In this document: in pieces, positions 13,048 to 16,669 of the stretch | Position numbering within the stretch: the first letter of the stretch is position 1 | Layout of the letters: every line of letters starts with the position of its first letter | Assembly: GCA_030612785.1 (NCBI GenBank) | Contig: JAUWNF010000015.1 | Span: 1-16,669, forward strand | Direction of reading: 5' to 3' | Source of the DNA: Phycisphaerales bacterium | GTDB taxonomy: Bacteria > Planctomycetota > Phycisphaerae > UBA1845 | Length of the DNA: 16,669 nucleotides | Notes under the pieces: model-generated | Seen by the model: the letters and a program-made list of their open reading frames with translations, nothing else | Told to the model about the DNA's origin: nothing | Database searches by the model: none | Position numbers and translations under genes: made by a program

Positions 13048-14541
13048 CTATGGCAGGCCGTAGATCGGCTTGAACTTGGCGTTCACGTAGGTCATGAAAG
13101 GTTCGATGGATAACGGCTTGCCGGTGACCAGCCGGACGAGTTCGCCGGCGCGGTAACGCATACCGTGCCGGTGGATATGGGTGCGCAGCCACTCGTTCAG
13201 CGGTCTCAAATCGCCGCCCCGGATGGACGCGCCCAGATCGCCCAGCGCCTCCCTTGCCGCGGCGAAGAACTGCGCGGCGTATAGATTGCCCAGGGCGTAG
13301 GTCGGGAAATAGCCAAATGCGCCCCCCGACCAATGCGTGTCCTGCAAACAGCCTTCCGCGTCATTGCCCGGAGTGATGCCCACCAATTTGGTCATCTTCC
13401 GGTTCCAGGCGTCCGGGATGTCGGCAACCTCCAGCCGGCCGCTGACCAAATCCCGCTCCAACTCGAAGCGGACGATGATGTGCAGGTTGTAGGTCAGTTC
13501 GTCGGCTTCGACGCGGATCAGCGACGGGGCGACGGTGTTGATCGCGGCGTAGAACTCGTCGAGCCCGACGTTACCCAAAGCCTCGGGATACAGCTCCCGC
13601 GCCCAGGGATAGTGATGCTCCCAAAACGGTCGCGAGCGCCCGACCTGGTTCTCCCACATCCGCGACTGAGACTCTTGGATGCCCAGCGACACGTATGAGC
13701 CCATCGGCGTGAACGCGTGCTGGGGCTCGCGCCCCTGCTCGTGGAGGCTGTGACCGGCTTCATGCAACACGCCGAACACCGCCGACGGCATGTAGTGCTC
13801 GTCATAGCGCGTGGTCATGCGCACGTCGTCGCAACTCATCGAAATGGTGAAGGGGTGTACCGAAACATCGAGCCGCCCGGCCTCGAAGTCGAAACCCATC
13901 TCCTCGGCGAACTTGCGTCCCATGGTCTCCTGTGCGGCACGGGGATAATGGCGCTTAAGAATCGAGAAGTCGGGCCTTTGCCGTGCTTCGGCGATTGCCT
14001 GAACCAGCGGCACGAGGCGTCCGCGGAGTTCGGCAAAAAGCCCGGCAATCTCTTCCGCGGTGGCACCCGGCTCGAACTCGTCCAGCAGGGCGTCATAGGG
14101 CTCGTTTTCGTAACCGATGTATTCGGCTTCCTGGCGTTTGAGCCCCAGCAACTTGGACAGTGTGGGAGCGAAGGCTCTGAAGTCGGAATCCGCGCGGGCT
14201 CGCGTCCAGATATCATTGCCCAAAGACGCCGTGCGGGCCAGTTCCTTGACCAGTTCGCTCGGCACTTTGACGGCCCGTTCGTAAAGCCGCCGCGTCTCGC
14301 GAATGTTGGTGGCGCGGACCGGATCGCCATCCGCCGACGACTGCTCCAGCAGGTCGCCGATCTCCGGGCTCGTCTGCCGTTCGTGCCGCAGGGCGGCCAA
14401 CAGGGCTTTCATCTCGGCGCGGGCCCCGACACCCTTGGGCGGCATGTGCGTGAGCTGATCCCATTCAAGCAGCTCCTCGACGGCTCGCAGCTTGTTAATC
14501 ACCTTGATCCGTTCAAGCAGCGCCTGGTAGGGATCGGGCAT
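13048..14541 (-). CDS. Thermostable carboxypeptidase, peptidase family M32 (497 aa)
   Basis: M32 enzymes are cytoplasmic zinc or cobalt metallocarboxypeptidases that remove C-terminal residues from peptides. The active site is H260-E-A-G-H264 in VLHEAGHSLHEQG. The third ligand is E290 in GIQESQSRMWENQVGRS, 26 residues on as in Pyrococcus carboxypeptidase. Other family blocks are HIIVRFELERDLVSG (354-368), WNRKMTKLVGI (379-389) and DTHWSGGAFGYFPTYALGNL (401-420). The length is normal for the Taq family (about 500). The ATG at 14539-14541 is chosen because AAGGAG lies 6 bases upstream and the family start follows. The 35 extra codons upstream are unlike the family. There is no signal peptide. 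It diverges from the Asp-box protein gene and has no obvious operon partner. Confidence 0.95.
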   Translation of the reverse strand: MPDPYQALLERIKVINKLRAVEELLEWDQLTHMPPKGVGARAEMKALLAALRHERQTSPEIGDLLEQSSADGDPVRATNIRETRRLYERAVKVPSELVKELARTASLGNDIWTRARADSDFRAFAPTLSKLLGLKRQEAEYIGYENEPYDALLDEFEPGATAEEIAGLFAELRGRLVPLVQAIAEARQRPDFSILKRHYPRAAQETMGRKFAEEMGFDFEAGRLDVSVHPFTISMSCDDVRMTTRYDEHYMPSAVFGVLHEAGHSLHEQGREPQHAFTPMGSYVSLGIQESQSRMWENQVGRSRPFWEHHYPWARELYPEALGNVGLDEFYAAINTVAPSLIRVEADELTYNLHIIVRFELERDLVSGRLEVADIPDAWNRKMTKLVGITPGNDAEGCLQDTHWSGGAFGYFPTYALGNLYAAQFFAAAREALGDLGASIRGGDLRPLNEWLRTHIHRHGMRYRAGELVRLVTGKPLSIEPFMTYVNAKFKPIYGLP

Positions 14542-14930
14542 CGGTGTCTCCTTGATGATGTCTACGGGTGGCGGACGGCCCGGGCAGTCTATCACTCCCG
14601 GCCGGTGCAGGCCAGCGCAGCGCGTCGATCTCGTGGAGCACGGCACCGATCACGGCCGGCGGCGCAGCTTTGCGACGTCCAATAACCTCACCGAAAACGG
14701 CACTAGCGTTCCTCGTTTGGCCCGGAATGGTCCCGATACTCCTCTTCGGGTGGCTTCGCAGGAATTAGCGTGCTGAACAGCCCGCAGATCAACAAGTATC
14801 TACATCCCCAGGGGTACTTATCCAGCAAGATCCGCTTCGTTACGACCCACCGATTAGATATACTGGGAGGGTGATGAAACGCCGGGTCTCGGCGCAGTTG
14901 AAGTTGATACGGTAATCCACGGGGGTAACC
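14542..14930. other. 389-base divergent intergenic region
   Basis: It contains the carboxypeptidase ribosome site (14548-14553, minus) and, on the plus side, the -10-like TATACT at 14859-14864 with a poor -35 at 14836 (TTCGTT). A 13-codon frame (ATG 14874 to TAA 14913-14915, MKRRVSAQLKLIR) precedes the Asp-box gene. I see no other gene or repeat. Confidence 0.4.
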
Positions 14931-16669
14931 ATGGTATTCCGAACCGTCATCCAGATTGCGGTGGTCACAATAGCCGTGGGACCGGTGAGTTCCACGTGGG
15001 CGCAGGAGGACACCCGCCCGCACGCCGGGCAGGAGGGAGTTGAGTCGCTTCACCACACGCCAAGCCCTCCGGGTCACCTGGAGACACCCGACGACGCCTT
15101 TGTTCCTGCTCCACGACAACGCCGGCTTTCTACTCCTAGCGCTCGAAGCGTCCGCAACGGGTATGTCAGCGTTCAGGTCAATGTCGATATCAACGGCGAC
15201 AACATCGTGGGCGATGCAGCCAACGAGCCCTCGATTGCCGTGGACCCCACCAATCCGAGCCGGATGGCCATCGGCTGGCGACAGTTCAACACCATCCAGA
15301 GCAACTTCCGCCAGGCCGGCTGGGCTTATACCAGCAAAGGTGGGTATTCCTGGACGTTCCCTGGCGTGCTGCAGCCGGGCGTGTTCCGCTCCGACCCGGT
15401 CCTGGACGCCGACACCCAGGGCAACTTCTACTACAACAGCCTCACGGCGAACCAGAGCACTTTCTGGTGCCGCGTCTTCAAGTCGAGCGACGGCGGCCAG
15501 ACCTGGGATTCCGGCACCTTCGCCTATGGGGGCGACAAGCAATGGATGACTATTGACCGCACCGACGGAATCGGGCGGGACAACATCTACGCGAATTGGA
15601 CCTCCTACTATAGTTATTGCCGCCCGGATCACTTCACCCGCTCGTACGACGGTGGACAAAGCTACCTCGCCTGCACCAGTGTGCCGGGGAACCCATATTG
15701 GGGGACCCTGGCCGTCGGACCTGATGGCGAATTGTACGTATGTGGCGACGGGTTCGTCGTAGCGAAGTCTACAACGATGAAAGACGAAACCCTGCCTCCG
15801 GCGTGGGACTTCGCCAGAACCGTGAGTCTTGGCGGGAGCATGACGTTCTCGGCCGGACCCAACCCCGGCGGCCTGCTCGGGCAAGTCTGGATCGCGGTCG
15901 ATCACTCTGATGGTCCCACCCGGGGCAACGTTTACCTGCTCTGTTCGGTTAACCCGTGGGGGGCTGATCCGCTCGACGTCATGTTCGCGCGTAGCACCAA
16001 CGGCGGCTGGAGTTGGAGCGCTCCCGTGCGGATCAACGACGACCCGCCCGATAATGGGGCCTGGCAGTGGTTCGGCACGATGTCCGTTGCTCCCGACGGC
16101 CGGATTGACGTCATCTGGAACGACACACGCAATGACCCGGGCGGCTACGATTCCGAGCTCTACTACGCCTACTCTGAAGATGCCGGGCAAACCTGGTCCG
16201 TGAACGAGGCGCTGAGTCCGGCGTTCGATCCTCATCTGGGTTGGCCCCAGCAAGACAAGCTCGGCGACTACTACGACATGGTTTCCGACAATCTGGGCGC
16301 TAGCCTGGCCTACGCCGCGACGTTCAATGGAGAGCAGGATGTCTACTACCTGCGGATTGGTGCGTTCGATTGCAACGGCAACGGCATAGATGACGAAAAG
16401 GACATCACCGCTGGTACCAGCGAAGACTGTACCTCAAACGGAGTACCGGACGAGTGTGAGCCGGACTGCAATACCAACGGGGTAGCGGACAGTTGCGACA
16501 CAGCCGGGGCAACCAGCCTGGATTGCAACGGCAACCTCATCCCCGATGAATGCGAACCCGACTGCAACGGCAACGGAGTAGCGGACGAGTGCGACATCGA
16601 CGAAGGAACCAGCGCCAACTGCAATGGCAACCATATTCCCGACGAGTGCGAACTCGCCGGCAACGACTG
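14931..16669 (+). CDS. Secreted Asp-box (BNR) beta-propeller protein with C-terminal DCNGNG repeats, partial at the right edge (at least 579 aa)
   Basis: The frame is open from the ATG at 14931 to the end of the window, so the C-terminus is missing. A signal peptide is visible (MVFRTVIQIAVVTIAVGPVS, then STWA-QE). The propeller begins near NEPSIAVDPTNPSRMAIGW (98-116). It contains Asp-box-like turns TSKGGYSWT (134), SSDGGQTWD (185), RSYDGGQSY (237), RSTNGGWSWS (354) and SEDAGQTWS (415). Sialidase-like folds use these turns, but the FRIP arginine motif of true sialidases is not seen, so an enzyme activity is not claimed. From about 480 on, Cys-rich acidic repeats follow (DCNGNGIDDEKD, NGVPDECEPDC, NGVADECD). 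These resemble calcium-binding thrombospondin type 3-like repeats and continue to the edge. Protein and repeats are typical of planctomycete extracellular proteins. Confidence 0.85.
   Translation, partial: MVFRTVIQIAVVTIAVGPVSSTWAQEDTRPHAGQEGVESLHHTPSPPGHLETPDDAFVPAPRQRRLSTPSARSVRNGYVSVQVNVDINGDNIVGDAANEPSIAVDPTNPSRMAIGWRQFNTIQSNFRQAGWAYTSKGGYSWTFPGVLQPGVFRSDPVLDADTQGNFYYNSLTANQSTFWCRVFKSSDGGQTWDSGTFAYGGDKQWMTIDRTDGIGRDNIYANWTSYYSYCRPDHFTRSYDGGQSYLACTSVPGNPYWGTLAVGPDGELYVCGDGFVVAKSTTMKDETLPPAWDFARTVSLGGSMTFSAGPNPGGLLGQVWIAVDHSDGPTRGNVYLLCSVNPWGADPLDVMFARSTNGGWSWSAPVRINDDPPDNGAWQWFGTMSVAPDGRIDVIWNDTRNDPGGYDSELYYAYSEDAGQTWSVNEALSPAFDPHLGWPQQDKLGDYYDMVSDNLGASLAYAATFNGEQDVYYLRIGAFDCNGNGIDDEKDITAGTSEDCTSNGVPDECEPDCNTNGVADSCDTAGATSLDCNGNLIPDECEPDCNGNGVADECDIDEGTSANCNGNHIPDECELAGND
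16380..16669 (+). repeat. Degenerate DCNGNG-x-PDEC coding repeats
   Basis: Within the Asp-box gene, units of about 12-20 codons built on D-C-N-x-N-G-x-x-D-x-C alternate with short spacers such as EGTSAN or AGATSL. At least seven are visible before the edge. They are repeated at protein level, with partial DNA repetition (GACTGCAACGGCAACGG). Confidence 0.8.

Noticed and set aside
13717..14685. Plus-strand frame of 322 codons
   Set aside because: Antisense to the M32 carboxypeptidase, whose motifs are all on the minus strand.
14703..16253. Long minus-strand frame of 516 codons at the right edge
   Set aside because: It is antisense to the Asp-box gene, which has a signal peptide, Asp-box motifs and Cys repeats. 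The minus frame shows no domain, and its length comes from G+C-rich codon bias.
14931..16669. Functional sialidase
   Set aside because: Asp-boxes are structural and occur in many propellers. The FRIP arginine motif was not found.

Overview
This is G+C-rich bacterial DNA, most likely from the phylum Planctomycetota (a Phycisphaerae-like lineage). That is inferred from protein style, not from a marker gene. It carries secreted proteins built from dockerin-like D-x-D-x-D-G-D-V-D units, CCF-x-DGTC cysteine blocks and DCNGNG-x-PDEC repeats, a flagellar cap operon, and several palindromic dispersed repeats. No rRNA, tRNA, CRISPR array, integrase or transposase was seen.

Left part (1-5000). The 3' remnant of a dockerin-repeat gene (34-348) abuts three copies of a palindromic repeat (340-547), two of them an in-register 71-bp tandem duplication. 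A cytoplasmic TPR protein (546-1874) and an APH-fold kinase (2073-3164) follow on the minus strand. Divergent from the kinase is a COG2316-type HD phosphohydrolase (3301-3864). It converges on a secreted TPR protein (3895-5001).

Flagellar block (5162-8870, minus). fliD and then fliS are transcribed leftward. FliD is 1027 residues, about twice the classical length, because its middle is a series of flagellin hook-IN-like repeats. Two further copies of the palindromic repeat, and a different 70-bp palindrome, lie upstream of fliD.

Middle (9436-11417). A secreted dockerin-like, Cys-rich protein converges on a CGGC-domain protein. A 51-codon reading frame (10893-11048) overlaps the CGGC start by ATGA. 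It looks like the start of a secreted endonuclease/exonuclease/phosphatase-type protein that is otherwise lost.

Polyamine operon (11418-12763, plus). speD (TTG start, strong Shine-Dalgarno) overlaps speE by 19 bases: SpeD makes decarboxylated S-adenosylmethionine and SpeE transfers its aminopropyl group. SpeE resembles the Thermus/ACL5 type more than classical putrescine aminopropyltransferases. Nested palindromes (12816-13021) separate speE from a convergent M32 carboxypeptidase (13048-14541).

Right edge. A secreted Asp-box (BNR) beta-propeller protein with C-terminal DCNGNG repeats starts at 14931 and runs off the window without a stop. I see no single new defence or mobile system. The points most worth following are the palindromic repeat families, the repeat-expanded FliD, the SpeE substrate question and the two truncated-gene remnants.
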